64,000 nt of DNA from Calliopum simillimum (Eukaryota > Arthropoda > Insecta > Diptera > Lauxaniidae): NCBI GenBank assembly GCA_951812925.1, contig OX638368.1, positions 74,806,422 through 74,870,421 of the forward strand, written 5' to 3'. A model generated the notes under the pieces. The model made no database searches. It was not told the origin of the DNA and was given only the letters and a program-made list of their open reading frames with translations. Positions 23,345 to 33,600 of this stretch are shown here, one piece after another. The position numbers and the translations under genes are program-made. Every line of letters starts with the position of its first letter. Positions within the stretch are counted from its first letter, which is position 1.

Positions 23345-24180
23345 GTAATCAGATGTAATATGTAATGTAATAGATGTGTAATCAGGATAGTTGCACTCCC
23401 TTTATCAGTATGAGTTTAAAATTTACGTTCGAAAACTATGGTTTTGCATCAAATTTTTTCAGGCACGATGCAAGACCTCTAGGACCCAGTGTTCACCTGA
23501 ACCCATAATTTTGTTGATTGGAACTCATATCAGTGCACTGTCTTATTGATTCATCTGTATATGATATGGGACTATTTTCAGGGATTCCATTAACAGCCTT
23601 TACCGTGAAGACAGCACTACACCATAACAGAAGAGTTAACTGAAAACAGAAGATTTTGTCTCCAAAGGGTCTACCAAATCTTAGCCTACAACGATAGAAC
23701 TCTAGTTATGATCAAAAATCGTGGACTTGGTAGTACTGCTACCATTAGTTCGTCAATCAACCTATAGTATATGGTGAAATAGGCGACTGGAATAATTCGA
23801 AATCTTTAAAAAAAAATTTGTGTGGTTTCGTTCTAACATACGAAGGTGTCCGTCGAATGGCCTTGTTATATGTTCACATATGTAGTTATTGATAAATCTA
23901 CCCAATCAACGGAGTTACAAATTTCTTTCAAAGAGATTATCGTTTGTTTTATATTAGTCTTTCATATCTAAGAGTACTTGAAAAATGGGGATAGCCAAGA
24001 TCGAGAATGCACTGGATTTGTTATTATATACAGCTAAAGATACGACTTAAGTTTTGTGGCACACAAGGTATAAGTGAAAATAAGTAAAAAAAAATTAAAA
24101 TAGGTTGAAAAATCACAAATAATAAGCATTATGTATAAGCATAAAAGGTACCGCGTCGAACATATTAAAAAAAAAAACCC
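23345..24180. other. centre of the hAT-like element, no gene identified
   Basis: Less AT-rich than its surroundings and perhaps decayed coding DNA, but no frame of useful length or motif was recognised. Confidence 0.4.
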
Positions 24181-25285
24181 TTAAATCGCAAAAAACCGGA
24201 TTTTCGTGAATATCTCCTTAACGATATACACTTGCCACAAAATTTTAACACTCTTTAACTCTTAGTACCGTTTTATAGGAAATTTCTTGAGCTACAAATT
24301 TGTGCCACAACGTTTTTCTGTAGAAGTAAGCGTTAACGAAATATTTGCAAAAAACTGATTTTCGTAACCTTAGATCCCGAATAACTCTTTATAGCTTAAA
24401 CACAATTGGATCGTACGACGAATTTCGCCCGACGAGTATTCGCTGTCAAAAAAAATTCGTCGACGAAGTTCGCTCTGTTAAACACAATCAGAGTGACGAC
24501 GGCAATAGTTGTTTTTATTTTAAATTGTTGCTTATGTTCTCTGATGACAATTTTAATAAATAAATATTAAATAAAATCTCATATTCTTTGAATTTTTTCC
24601 AAGGAATCTAAAAATTTTATATTAAAAACGTATTTTTTCGGTTTGACATTTCTAAAAAACGCTGGCGCCGGCGACAAAATTAAAGCTAAATCTACTGCAA
24701 CGAATATTCGTCGGGCGAATTTCGTCGTTTGTTGCGGTTGTGTTCAACTTCATATACTCGTGTGTGTTTTAATTTTGACAGCGAATATTCGTCGGGCGAA
24801 ATTCGTCGTACGCTCCAATTGTCTTCTTCTTCGAATATGCTACTCATTACGAGTAACATAGGTCCCTAATAAGAGAGCTGCCGTAAACACTAGGTTTTTA
24901 TCACAGCTCTCAGCGTAGCGTCTTTACAGACTTATAGAATTATTTTATATTATATCAAAATTTTCAGTCTGACTGAAATTGATTTTTTCTTTTAACCTAT
25001 AATTAGGTTATGTACGATACACGCGCCTTTAAAAAAAAACACGTGTAACGGGTCTAACTTTAAGACACGCGCGGACGATTACACACGAGAGTACGTCTGT
25101 ACTCGGTCACGGACAAAACGAAAGACCACGCTCCAATTGTGTTTAAGCTATTATGCGCACACGACTTTGCAATAGACTTTTCACACTTTGTTTATCATGC
25201 ATAAATAAAGATAATTCCGGTGAAAAATATCCACTTGGAATTTTTTCGCAGAAAAATTTTAATTTTCCTGGGCTATGTATCATTT
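24180..25285 (+). mobile_element. half copy of the palindromic element family, split
   Basis: The sequence at 24200-24391, continuing at 25154-25285, matches the right half of the element at 10437-11781 (…gcgcacacgactttgcaat…, ending in …ttttcctgggcta). Only one arm is present. It is cut exactly by the Harbinger-like element at 24392-25150. Confidence 0.7.
24392..25150. mobile_element. Harbinger-like MITE, 759 bp
   Basis: The TIR TAGCTTAAACACAATTGGA is perfect at both ends and flanked by TTA (24389-24391 and 25151-25153), the TSD type of PIF/Harbinger. The interior carries repeated CGTCGGGCGAA boxes in both directions (near 24425, 24708 and 24795). No coding frame. The copy at about 11651 shows the empty site. 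Confidence 0.7.
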
Positions 25286-25464
25286 CTGAAACAACAAGCA
25301 TGAGCAAAATTTAATTCATATGGAAAATAAATTTGTATTGACCGAAAAAAATCTCTAAAAAATAAAAAAAATCCAAATCTGGGAACTCGGCGGAAATAAC
25401 AATTTAAATAAAATTTTGAAAGAAATTCATAATTGTTTTCATTCATACAAAAAAATATTCGAAT

Positions 25465-25535
25465 TTGGAAGAGAACGTTGAGATGCGCGATTCAGAACGT
25501 TGAAAGGGCCTCGGGTTCGAATCCCAACGATGGCG
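25465..25535 (+). other. tRNA 3'-half-like sequence, right arm
   Basis: Mirror copy of 23088-23150, with CTCGGGTTCGAATCCCAAC at its end. Likely a tRNA-derived relic within the hAT-like arm. Confidence 0.45.
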
Positions 25536-25605
25536 AAAAATTTTTTTTTTTTAATATGACAGAATAATTATGATATAATAAATTTACAGCCAGCTACTCA
25601 ATAAT

Positions 25606-25676
25606 GGCTGCTTTGGCTGAGCTCGTTAAAGTGCGATCACGGAACATGTTTGGATCCAGGTTCAAGTCTTCCAAAG
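25606..25676 (+). other. tRNA-like sequence, right arm
   Basis: Mirror copy of 21882-21950. The A-box-like part is at 25613-25631 and the B-box-like GGTTCAAGTC at 25659-25668. Confidence 0.4.
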
Positions 25677-25894
25677 GGTGAACATGGGAAAAAATTAGAA
25701 TATAAAGTATGAAATGATGAAGTGAAATAAAATCAACCAGGACAATTGAAGGAAGCCTCGGAGGAACAAGAAGTAAAATAAAAATGATGTGGGGGTGGTT
25801 GAGTTGTTGGTTGGTGGGTATGGTTCAAAAGTTCCTGGTTGAAAAGAAAATTCCTTTTTTCTAAAACCTACCAACGTATTGTAAATTTAATGCA

Positions 25895-26130
25895 AATTGA
25901 AAAATTTAAGAAATCAATGCAATAGATTTTCCAATATCAATAAATTTAAGAAATCAATGCAATAGATTTTTAAATAGCAATAAATTTCATAAATCATTGC
26001 AATAGATTTTTAAATAGCAATAAATTTCAAAAATCATTGCAATAGATTTTTAAATAGCAATAAATTTAAAAAATCAATGCAATAGATTTTTTCAATAGCA
26101 TTATATTTCAAAAATCAATGCAATGATTTT
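25895..26130 (+). repeat. subterminal tandem repeats, right arm
   Basis: Five to six units like tcaatgcaatagatttttaaatagcaataaattt, the reverse of the array at 21370-21660. Confidence 0.8.
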
Positions 26131-26450
26131 TTGCATTAGCAATAATGCTCCTATAATGCATTGAAAAAGTAATGCAATTTGCCCAACTCTGTTATATACT
26201 ATCGTGTATAATTCTAGGTAGAGTGTTTAATGTTGCTAAATATAAATTAGTTAGTATGCTGCGAGCCGTGTTAAGCGTGCAATAATAAGTGTTTTTAATT
26301 TTTATTTTTGCGGTTGTTTAGTGTGTATTGGTAATTAGTGTAGAGTAGAGTCATTTATAATGGTTCTATTGTAGGTAAATTCTTATGTGAATAAAAATGT
26401 TTTTAAAAAAATGTAATAATAAATATGTAAAAAAAAAAAAAATTTAGAAA

Positions 26451-27953
26451 ATGAGCGACAACATTTCAATGTCCGAATCTGCGCTATTGGTCGATTCTGA
26501 TGATCGTAGTTCGATCTGTTCGTCTTTGAAGTCGAATGCGTCCTTAAAGAGCGCTAAGCAAAATATTCGGCGGCTGGAGAAGAAATCCGATTTGACGGCG
26601 TCGGACAAAAATAGGCTCCTTAAAGCAAAAAGAATCGTGGAAGAGCTTACGTCTAACGATATGGATACCAAAAGTGGTACTAGCACTATTTTAGAGGAGC
26701 TGGGAAGGCTAAGGGCCACATCGAGTACACCGGCTTCATCAGTGACTGCATCATCGAGTTGTACGATCGATCAGCGGAAGGTCAAGGAAGCGTATCGTAC
26801 GCTGAGCAAGTTCGAAGGTGCTGATAAGGACGAAATGTCCAAGGAGGACTACTTCCGCTTTAAGAGGGCGAGTAGAGTGATAGAGAAGTGGAGACAACAA
26901 TCTGGTAAGCAAACGTCCGAAGGTTCACCGCTTAAGACTGTTGTGACTGGGCCAAACCGCCCGGAAGCAGCAGAAAATTTTTGCGAGAACTTCGGCAATG
27001 ATAGTATTAATATTAGTCTGAATAACCCTATTACTCTAGCAAACGCTCGAGTACAAGAGTGGTCGATGGGTGCAGCTGCTGGGCCAACCCGCCAGGCACA
27101 AAATCCCATAAATTCAGGAGTTGAGACAGGTCTTTTAGGAGCTCCTAGCCCTAGCTCAATACCCTCACAGCTAACAGGCCAACCCGCCCGAAAGCAAGAG
27201 GCAGCAGAGTTTAAGCGGCCGGTTTCACTAGAATCGCAGCCATCCCGCTGCAATTCAGAAGAAGCAGGATGCTCCAAAAGAGACCGAACGCAGGATACTG
27301 TTATTGCAAACGATAATAGTAAAAAACAGAAAACATCGAGCGCGTATAACGAAGGATGTTTTAAAACGGCAATCGTAGATGAATCTTCGACTGATAAGAA
27401 AATTTCGTCAGAGAATTGGAGCTTGTTAGAAAATAGACTGTTGCTAGCTATAACAGAAACCTTGAGGGAGAAACCGAGTCTGGTTCCTTACTTTGGGAAT
27501 ATTTATAACAGGGACGGTTTCAAGATTCTCTCCTGCAAGTCTCAGGAGACTCTTGATTGGCTCGCTGGTATAAGTGGTCTCTGGGAGGGGGCAAGGCTCA
27601 AAGTTATACCTGAAAAGGACCTTCCAAGCCGGCCAAAGATACGTATTTTCGTAACGGGCCCGAAGATACCAAGAGAGAGGTTGCAAGAGATGCTGCGAAG
27701 CCAAAATAGCTATATGTACCCATCGAATGATTGGGAAATTATAAAGATGGATGATCCCACACCGACAGGACAGTCCATAATGGTGGCTGTAAACCAACAG
27801 ACTATGGGTCTCCTGGAGAAAAATGGGTCGAGAATAAGTGTGGGTCTGAGCAGTGTGGCAGTGAGGCCGGTTGTGTGGACGACGGGTTCTGCACAAAAGC
27901 GAATCAATCGCGGTGATGGAGGTGCTTCAAATAAATCTACATCACAGCACTGA
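26451..27953 (+). CDS. LINE ORF1 (gag-like) protein
   Basis: An unbroken 500-codon frame follows the LINE 5' UTR and overlaps ORF2 by 38 bases. The N-terminal third is serine- and lysine-rich with two helical segments (about residues 38-65 and 105-150), likely coiled-coil or nucleic-acid-binding. The middle is low-complexity, Pro/Gln/Ser-rich. Residues about 365-475 (LKVIPEKDLPSRPKIRIFVTG, then RERLQEMLRSQN and TPTGQSIMVAVN) resemble the DUF4780-type domain found in ORF1 products of LOA-like LINEs and many uncharacterised insect proteins. No CCHC zinc knuckle is seen. Such proteins are expected to coat the element RNA. The frame starts at an ATG after an A-rich run. The family match is from memory of motifs; the open frame itself is certain. 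Confidence 0.75.
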   Translation: MSDNISMSESALLVDSDDRSSICSSLKSNASLKSAKQNIRRLEKKSDLTASDKNRLLKAKRIVEELTSNDMDTKSGTSTILEELGRLRATSSTPASSVTASSSCTIDQRKVKEAYRTLSKFEGADKDEMSKEDYFRFKRASRVIEKWRQQSGKQTSEGSPLKTVVTGPNRPEAAENFCENFGNDSINISLNNPITLANARVQEWSMGAAAGPTRQAQNPINSGVETGLLGAPSPSSIPSQLTGQPARKQEAAEFKRPVSLESQPSRCNSEEAGCSKRDRTQDTVIANDNSKKQKTSSAYNEGCFKTAIVDESSTDKKISSENWSLLENRLLLAITETLREKPSLVPYFGNIYNRDGFKILSCKSQETLDWLAGISGLWEGARLKVIPEKDLPSRPKIRIFVTGPKIPRERLQEMLRSQNSYMYPSNDWEIIKMDDPTPTGQSIMVAVNQQTMGLLEKNGSRISVGLSSVAVRPVVWTTGSAQKRINRGDGGASNKSTSQH

Positions 27954-30837
27954 AGCTTCTGCTAACCTGCTCGTCCACATAACTAAGCACAGCACAGATC
28001 TCATACTTATTCAAGAGCCATGGGTAAGGGAGAAACTTATATGTGGACTAGAGCATGATAGCTATAATTTATATGTTATAGCGAACAACAGTAAGTTGAG
28101 AACATGTATTTTAGCTAAGAAAGAATTAAAATTAACTCTTTTAATTCAATATAGTGGCCAAGACTTGACAACGCTGCAGCTGAGCAGTGCAGATAGAAAA
28201 TTATTGATATCATCAGCATATTATCCGCACGATGATGAGGAATCACCACCACCAAGGATGATTAAGGATCTTGTAAAACACGCGAAGGTAAATAATTTAG
28301 GTGTAATCATTGGATGTGACGCTAACGCACACCATATTTTATGGGGTAGTACGGACACAAATGCCAGGGGAGAAGCAGTCTTAGATTTCATTTTAAGAAA
28401 CTGTTTAGATGTACATAATAGAGGGTCAGATCCTACATTTGTGCCAAAAAATAGAAGTGAAGTGTTAGACTTAACTATTTCAAATCGGCTGGCAGATATA
28501 GTGGTGACAGGATGGAAAGTCCTGAATGACATAAGTTTTTCAGATCATAAGTATATAGAATATATACTTGACATAAATAAACCTAAAAAGGAGCTTTTTA
28601 GAAACCCGAGAAAAACAAACTGGGAGGAATTCTCAAGTTCTGTTGGCAATTCGAGGAAATTAAAGCAAATAGGAGAAATTAGAACCGAGGTAGATATTGA
28701 AAATGCTTTAGGCACAATTACGTATGTACTTAATTCCGTTTTTAAACGAGCCTGCCCAGTAACAGTAAAGAACAAAAGGAAAGTGAATCATAAATGGTGG
28801 AATGAAAACCTTAAGGACATGAGGAAAGAAGTAAGGAAGGCTTTTGACTTAGCTAAGAGATTAGGAAATGAGCTTCAATGGCAGAAGTACAGGGATCTTC
28901 TGAAAAACTTCAAAAATGAGCTTACAAAATCCAAAAGGAAAGCTTGGCGAGATATACCAACGGATATTGATAATATAAAAGATACCTCGAGACTTCGGAA
29001 GGTACTCACAAAACAACTACACGTACCAAGTAACCTCAAAAATAATGAAGGAACTTGGACAAATAGTAATGAGGAAACTCTAGACCTGCTCTTACAGACA
29101 CACTTTCCAGGTTGTGAAAAAGCTAGGCAGAATTTCAGCGTAGTTAATAGTTTAAATTCTACGAACTATGCTCATAGTGTGTCAGAATTAAGAGGCATAA
29201 TGTCACTTGAAAGGGTGGAATGGGCAGTAAGAACCTTTAGTGAATACAAGTCACCTGGTATAGATGGGTTGTATCCAATAATGATTCAAAAATGTTTCAG
29301 ACAAATCGGACCACTTATTGTTAGTATTTTTAAATCGTGTTTAGATTTAAACTTCGTTCCAAACAGTTGGAAAGAAATAAAGGTAGTCTTTATTCCAAAA
29401 GCAGGGAAAATTCAAAATGCATCACCAAAGGACTATAGGCCATTAAGCTTACAGCCAATCTTACTTAAAACTTTTGAAAGACTAATAGACATACATATCA
29501 AATCAAAACTTGAGGGTTTTAGATTTTCCAAGAACCAACATGCAAATCTTAAAGGAAAATCAGTTGAGACTGCTCTTCATGACGTAGCGCAGGTAATAGA
29601 AAAATCACTACATTTTAAGGAATACGCACTGGGATGCTTTCTTGATATAGAAGGAGCTTTTAATAACATACATTCGACTGCAATTCATAGAGCATTAGTA
29701 AATGCCAACGTAGAAGTAGGCCTCACAAATTGGATAATGAAAATGTTAAAAGACAGGAAAATTACTACATGTGATGGTGCATCCACCATCACAGTTAAGG
29801 CTAACAGAGGTACTCCTCAGGGATGGGTTGTTTCACCGACCTTGTGGGTTTTGGTATTGAATGAGGTACTTATACAAATTGAAGATCAAGGGATTCACGT
29901 AACAGCATATGCAGACGATTTAGTTATTTTAACGACTGGTATTTGCCTAGATACAATTGCAAATTTGTTACAGACAGCGCTTCGTATCTTAACAAAATGG
30001 GCAACCAGCTGTGGGTTAAATATTAACCCAACTAAAACCGAACTAGTACTTTTTACTAACAGAAGGAAGGTCTCGAACTTCACGTTACCAAAAGTAAATG
30101 GACAGGTGCTTGAGCTCAAAGACAGTGCAAAATTTTTAGGAACAATAGTAGACAGAAAACTAAATTGTAAACTTAATGCCAAAGAAAGACTAAAGAAGGC
30201 GTATGCTGCATTCTACTCATGTCAGAAAATAATTGGGTTAGAATGGGGCCTTAAGCCGTGGCTAATTCATTGGATATATACGGCAATTATTAGACCGATA
30301 TTGTCATATGGTAGTGTAGTATGGTGGCCATACCTTGAAATACAAAATAATGTGAAAGAATTGGAAAAAATACAAAGATTGGCCCTTTTAAGAATAACTG
30401 GAGCTATGAAAACTACTCCAACAAAATCTTTGGAAGTTATATTGAATGTCCTGCCAATAGATCTCTATATTAGAGAAAAGGCTGCCGTAACATCTGTTAG
30501 ACTAAACCAGACCTATAATTTCAACAGATTAAGCTATGGGCACACAACCATTTTGCCAGAAATAAGTCAGACAGATTACATTAAAGCTTACACAGATTTT
30601 AGTAAAAGCATAAAAGCCCAATATCCCACACTTGAACAATGGGAGAACAAGAATGTCCTTAATGATACCACTTTAGAAGTATATACGGATGGTTCTAAAA
30701 TGGACATAGGAACTGGTTGCGGGATCTTCAGTCAGCCAATTAATCTCTCAGAGTCGGTAAAAATAAATAGCAGAGGCGGCAAGGTTGATATCGATGAGGG
30801 ATATATCACCTACCGATATAACCATTTACATCGATAG
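27916..30837 (+). pseudogene. LINE ORF2: endonuclease and reverse transcriptase
   Basis: The likely start is the ATG at 27916 (MEVLQINLHHS), 38 bases before the ORF1 stop and in another frame. The N-terminus is an apurinic-type endonuclease with all main motifs: N7, E34 in IQEPW, IIGCDANAHH, and SDHKYI near residue 208. The reverse transcriptase follows, with KSPGIDGLYP, YRPLSLQPI, FLDIEGAFNNI, GTPQGWVVSP and YADD at 665-668. An RNase H domain starts with YTDGSK (923-928). The frame then runs out because of a frameshift near 30770. The endonuclease and RT look intact, but the full polyprotein cannot be made from one frame. It would nick target DNA and copy the LINE RNA there. Confidence 0.85.
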
Positions 30838-31183
30838 TCAAGCTGCCATTAAAGCTCTGCAAAATAGGAATATAAGATCTGAGGTAGTCAGCCGTTGTCG
30901 CAGAGAGCTTCAGGTTCTTAACGAACAACACAATGTAGAACTGTGCTGGGTACCCGGTCATAAAAATATTCAAGGAAATGAAAAGGCAGATGAGTTAGCT
31001 AGGAGGGGTTCATTATTGCCTACAGAGAATATTAATCATATTGTTAAACCACCAATGTCACACGATTGCAAGATAATTTCAGATAAAATGATTTTGGAGA
31101 TGATGAGGCGATGGGGCAACTCGACCCATTACACAGTCCTGCATGGGCTTTCCTCTCTTAGTTTTAAAAAGCGATTTCTATAG
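30770..31183 (+). pseudogene. LINE ORF2 continuation: distal RNase H
   Basis: In the shifted frame the sequence reads EAARLISMRD, then DITIYIDSQAAIKAL, and VELCWVPGHKNIQGNEKADELARRGS. These are the second half of the RNase H fold, with its DSQAA and VPGH....NE.AD motifs. The segment normally carrying the catalytic glutamate (a QAE-like motif) is missing at the frameshift, so a small deletion both removed the residue and broke the frame. The frame stops at 31183, where foreign sequence begins. Confidence 0.8.
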
Positions 31184-31189
31184 ATTTAA

Positions 31190-32085
31190 GTGTACTGATT
31201 ACGAGAAAAATAGTGAAAAAATTCCAGCACGTCACAATTTTCAGTAATTTAAGTTTTACTTAAGTGCCTTTTTTGTATATACAAGACTACCACGCCTATA
31301 CTACTGGTATCAAAACCATATTTGCATCAGATATTTTTTTGGTGCTCCAACACATTTATAAGAAATATGGGATCGATTGGACAAGGGGGTGTTGTACCCC
31401 TCATACAAAAAAAACTCAAAATAATTGAAAATTTTATTTGAGTCGCTCCTACGCCTATACCAGTAAGTATATTGAAACCATATTAACAGCATATATCCGC
31501 CTGATATTCCGACAGATTTGTCTTGACAATAGGGGTTATCAAATGAATGTACGGTGCGCTCGGTATGAAAAGAAAATATACCATTAAAAAAAAAAAAAAA
31601 CAAAAAACGCATATCTACTTACTTGACCTGCATTATAAAACTTGATATCTGGATGAATCTTATGCATAACATTTACCTTGATCGTACGGGGAGCACCAAA
31701 AAATATATGGTGCAAGAATGGTTTAAATATGTTGAGTATTTAAGGCGTGATATTGAAGAGTACGTTAGCGCAAACGATTGAATTAATAAGTTTTCAAATG
31801 CTGCACAGACGAACAAGGGTACCCCTCTTAAAATTGCGAAAGTGCTTTTTCATGTATTTTTTAGTGCTGAGCCCAAATCCGTTTACAGAATTGCTCTATC
31901 ACGTCCGAGTTTTGTTAAAATTTTAAACATCAGTTAAAAACACACGATTTTCCATTATTTTTTAAGTTATGAAAACTGGAATATCTCAAAATTCTGACGT
32001 GATGGAAAGAAACCAAGTTCAGAGTCGTGATTAGGAGATCCCAAACCACCATAATTGTTCAAAAATCAAGAGAGGAAAAAAAGTG
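31190..32085. mobile_element. ~0.9 kb insertion within LINE ORF2
   Basis: This stretch interrupts ORF2 between the RNase H and the C-terminal cysteine domain. It contains ggacaagggggtgttgtacccc, which resembles ggacaaggggttattatacccc near 22166 in the 22032-23085 element. Its right part resembles the dispersed module at 5204. Exact ends and TSD were not resolved. Confidence 0.5.
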
Positions 32086-32087
32086 TC

Positions 32088-32479
32088 GAATTTGCAGGCC
32101 TGTGTTATCAAACGACCAAAACTATTTATAACACTCCTAAGATAAGGTTTACTAAATTGCTTTTAAAGTGCAGCAAGAGTGAATTAAAGTCTTTTATATC
32201 AGTAGTTACAGGGCATAATACGCTATGCAGGCACCTGGGACAGATGGGGTTTGAGACTGACGATCTTTGTAGATGGTGTGGAGACAGCGACGTGGAAGAG
32301 GATAGTCAACATTATCTTTGCCAGTGCCCTGCACTTGCAAAAACAAGATTTAAAATATTTGGATCCTTCTTTTTTCAGGATATGCGAGAACTTATGGAGA
32401 TAGACCCCGCTAAGATCCTGAAATACATCAAGGCATCAAAATGGGAACAGAGAACACGAATAGTAACCAAAAACCAATG
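32088..32479 (+). pseudogene. LINE ORF2 C-terminus with Cys/His motif
   Basis: The frame reads CYQTTKTIYNTPKIRFTKLLL, then LKSFISVVTGHNTLCRHLGQ, MGFETDDLCRWCG and SQHYLCQCPALAKTRFKIFG. The HL..MG......C..C........H.L..CPAL pattern is the usual tail of ORF2 in I/LOA/R1-like LINEs and probably contacts nucleic acid. It ends at TGA 32478-32480. About 175 bases of 3' UTR follow, up to the aacctaacctaacc tail. Confidence 0.8.
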
Positions 32480-32656
32480 AATAAGCTTCAATAAGACTGT
32501 ATAAAACTGTATAAAATATACTGAATTTAATTAATTATATTGTATCATAGAACTATGTACCGTATTTTAAGAGGGATCACAATGGACCAGCAGAATGGTC
32601 TAAGTGGAAGTTGGCTTGCATATATGCCAACGATGCCCTCGCAACCTAACCTAACC

Positions 32657-32822
32657 ATGTCTTTATAATCATTAGACTTCATTATGCTTTCAACAAGTTG
32701 AATTGGACCGATTCCTTGCGTAGAGAAGCATCCCCAGACCATGATTCTACAACCTCTATACTAGACAGTTCCTCTTGTATATTTCGGGCTTAGCCATTCT
32801 CTCCTTGGTCTTCTCACAAGAC
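32657..32822 (-). pseudogene. Tc1-like transposase fragment (left arm, rest)
   Basis: Read on the minus strand this gives a MVWGCFSTQGIGPIQLVESIMKS-like segment, the central DDE region of Tc1 transposases (VMVWGCFS.....P...I.G.M). It joins 18410-18748 once the LINE is ignored. It contains stops. Confidence 0.75.
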
Positions 32823-32879
32823 TTTTACCATCTTTTCTGAAGAGACCATGTTTAATTTATGTGGATCGAGTGGTAACAG

Positions 32880-33400
32880 TCTTATGAGAAGACCAAGGAG
32901 AGAAAGGCTAAGCCCGAAATATACAAGAGGAACTGTATAGCATAGAGGTTGTAGTATCATGGTCTGGGGATGCTTCTCTGCTCAAGGAATCGGTTCGATT
33001 CACAGTGTTGAAGGCATAATGAAGTCTAATTATTATAAACACATACTATACAAAATACTATGATGCCATATGCAACTTAGAAAATGACAATAAAATAGAT
33101 ATTCCTGCATGAAAACAACCCTAAGCACACGTCGAAAGTGGTAAGAGATTGGATAAACTGGCAAAATATTGATGTTCATCAATGCCCCGCGGAGTCGCCA
33201 GATCTAAACCCAATCAAATCGTCAAGTCACGAAAATGCTTTTCTTATTATGCAATCAAAAATTTAGAAAACAGGATGAATTATTTAATGAAGTTATAAAA
33301 CGGTAGCAGGACATTCCGCACTCATTTGAAAATAGTTTTATCGCATCCATGCCAAAAATATGCACTGCTGTTATAAAAAACAGGGGTTATTCCATTAAAT
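32880..33400 (+). pseudogene. Tc1-like transposase fragment (right arm)
   Basis: The plus strand reads RRPRRERLSPKYTRGTV, a stop, then SIMVWGCFSAQGIGSIHSVEGIMKS. After frameshifts comes a region like the SPDLNPI end. This is the DDE catalytic core of a Tc1 transposase, which cuts and joins DNA at TA sites. Multiple stops make it inactive. It is the mirror image of the fragments at 32657-32822 and 18410-18748, with a spacer of about 55 bases between the arms. Confidence 0.75.
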
Positions 33401-33600
33401 ATTGACTTTTATAGATTTTTATAGAGCACTTAAGTTTTAGTTTTGTATAAGTGATGTATGGACTTTTTATTTTTGTTTTATAAACAACAATATAAATGAC
33501 ATAAAACCTCATACCAAGTATTTAATTTGCATCTGTTTCAGTAGCCGAAAATTGGTGATTCAGTTTCAATTTTTTTTGGTTGCAAATGTTATGCACAGTA

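Larger units (their letters stand above)
21329..26191. mobile_element. hAT-like element, ~0.9 kb arms, inserted in the LINE
   Basis: The right end reads ...GCCCAACTCTG, so the TIR begins CAGAGTTGGGCAAATTGC, and it is followed by TTATATAC (26192-26199). The same 8 bases occur at 19844-19851. The left end shows AGTTGGGCAAATTGC without its first three bases, which were lost where the GATATC element sits. The arms are 21329-22031 plus 23083-23345 on the left and about 25285-26191 on the right. The centre is filled by other elements. No transposase frame was found. Confidence 0.75.
18749..32656 (+). mobile_element. LOA/I-like non-LTR retrotransposon (LINE), interrupted
   Basis: It lies between 13-bp direct repeats and ends 3' in aacctaacctaacc, a short tandem tail as found on many LINEs instead of poly(A). 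Its own parts are the 5' UTR (18749-19850 less a 383-bp MITE, then 26200-26450), ORF1 (26451-27953), and ORF2 (27916 to about 32479, with an insertion at about 31190-32085). The block 19851-26191 is foreign. The start at 18749 fixes a 5' end that looks full length. An RNase H domain after the reverse transcriptase points to the I/LOA group rather than Jockey. Confidence 0.8.
18137..33598. mobile_element. Tc1-like element, inverted duplicate form, split by a LINE
   Basis: The left end CAGTGCTGTGCAAAACATTT (18137), next to TA, is mirrored at the right end, gcaaatgttatgcacag, followed by TA (33599-33600). An internal repeat of the terminus, ctgtgcaaaacatttgcaac, near 18341 gives the IR-DR layout of many Tc1 elements. 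Both arms carry the same transposase region in opposite orientation, so this is an inverted duplicate rather than one normal element. The left arm is broken at 18748/32657 by a 13.9 kb insertion; the break is exact and marked by a 13-bp duplication. The right TIR lacks about five terminal bases. Confidence 0.75.

Noticed and set aside
23580..24060. Possible Tc1-like transposase remnant
   Set aside because: A few phrases could be forced to fit, but no continuous motif was found.
32640..32656. aacctaacctaacc as telomeric repeat
   Set aside because: It is only three short units, sits exactly before the 13-bp TSD and is best explained as the LINE 3' tail. Flies also lack this telomere repeat.
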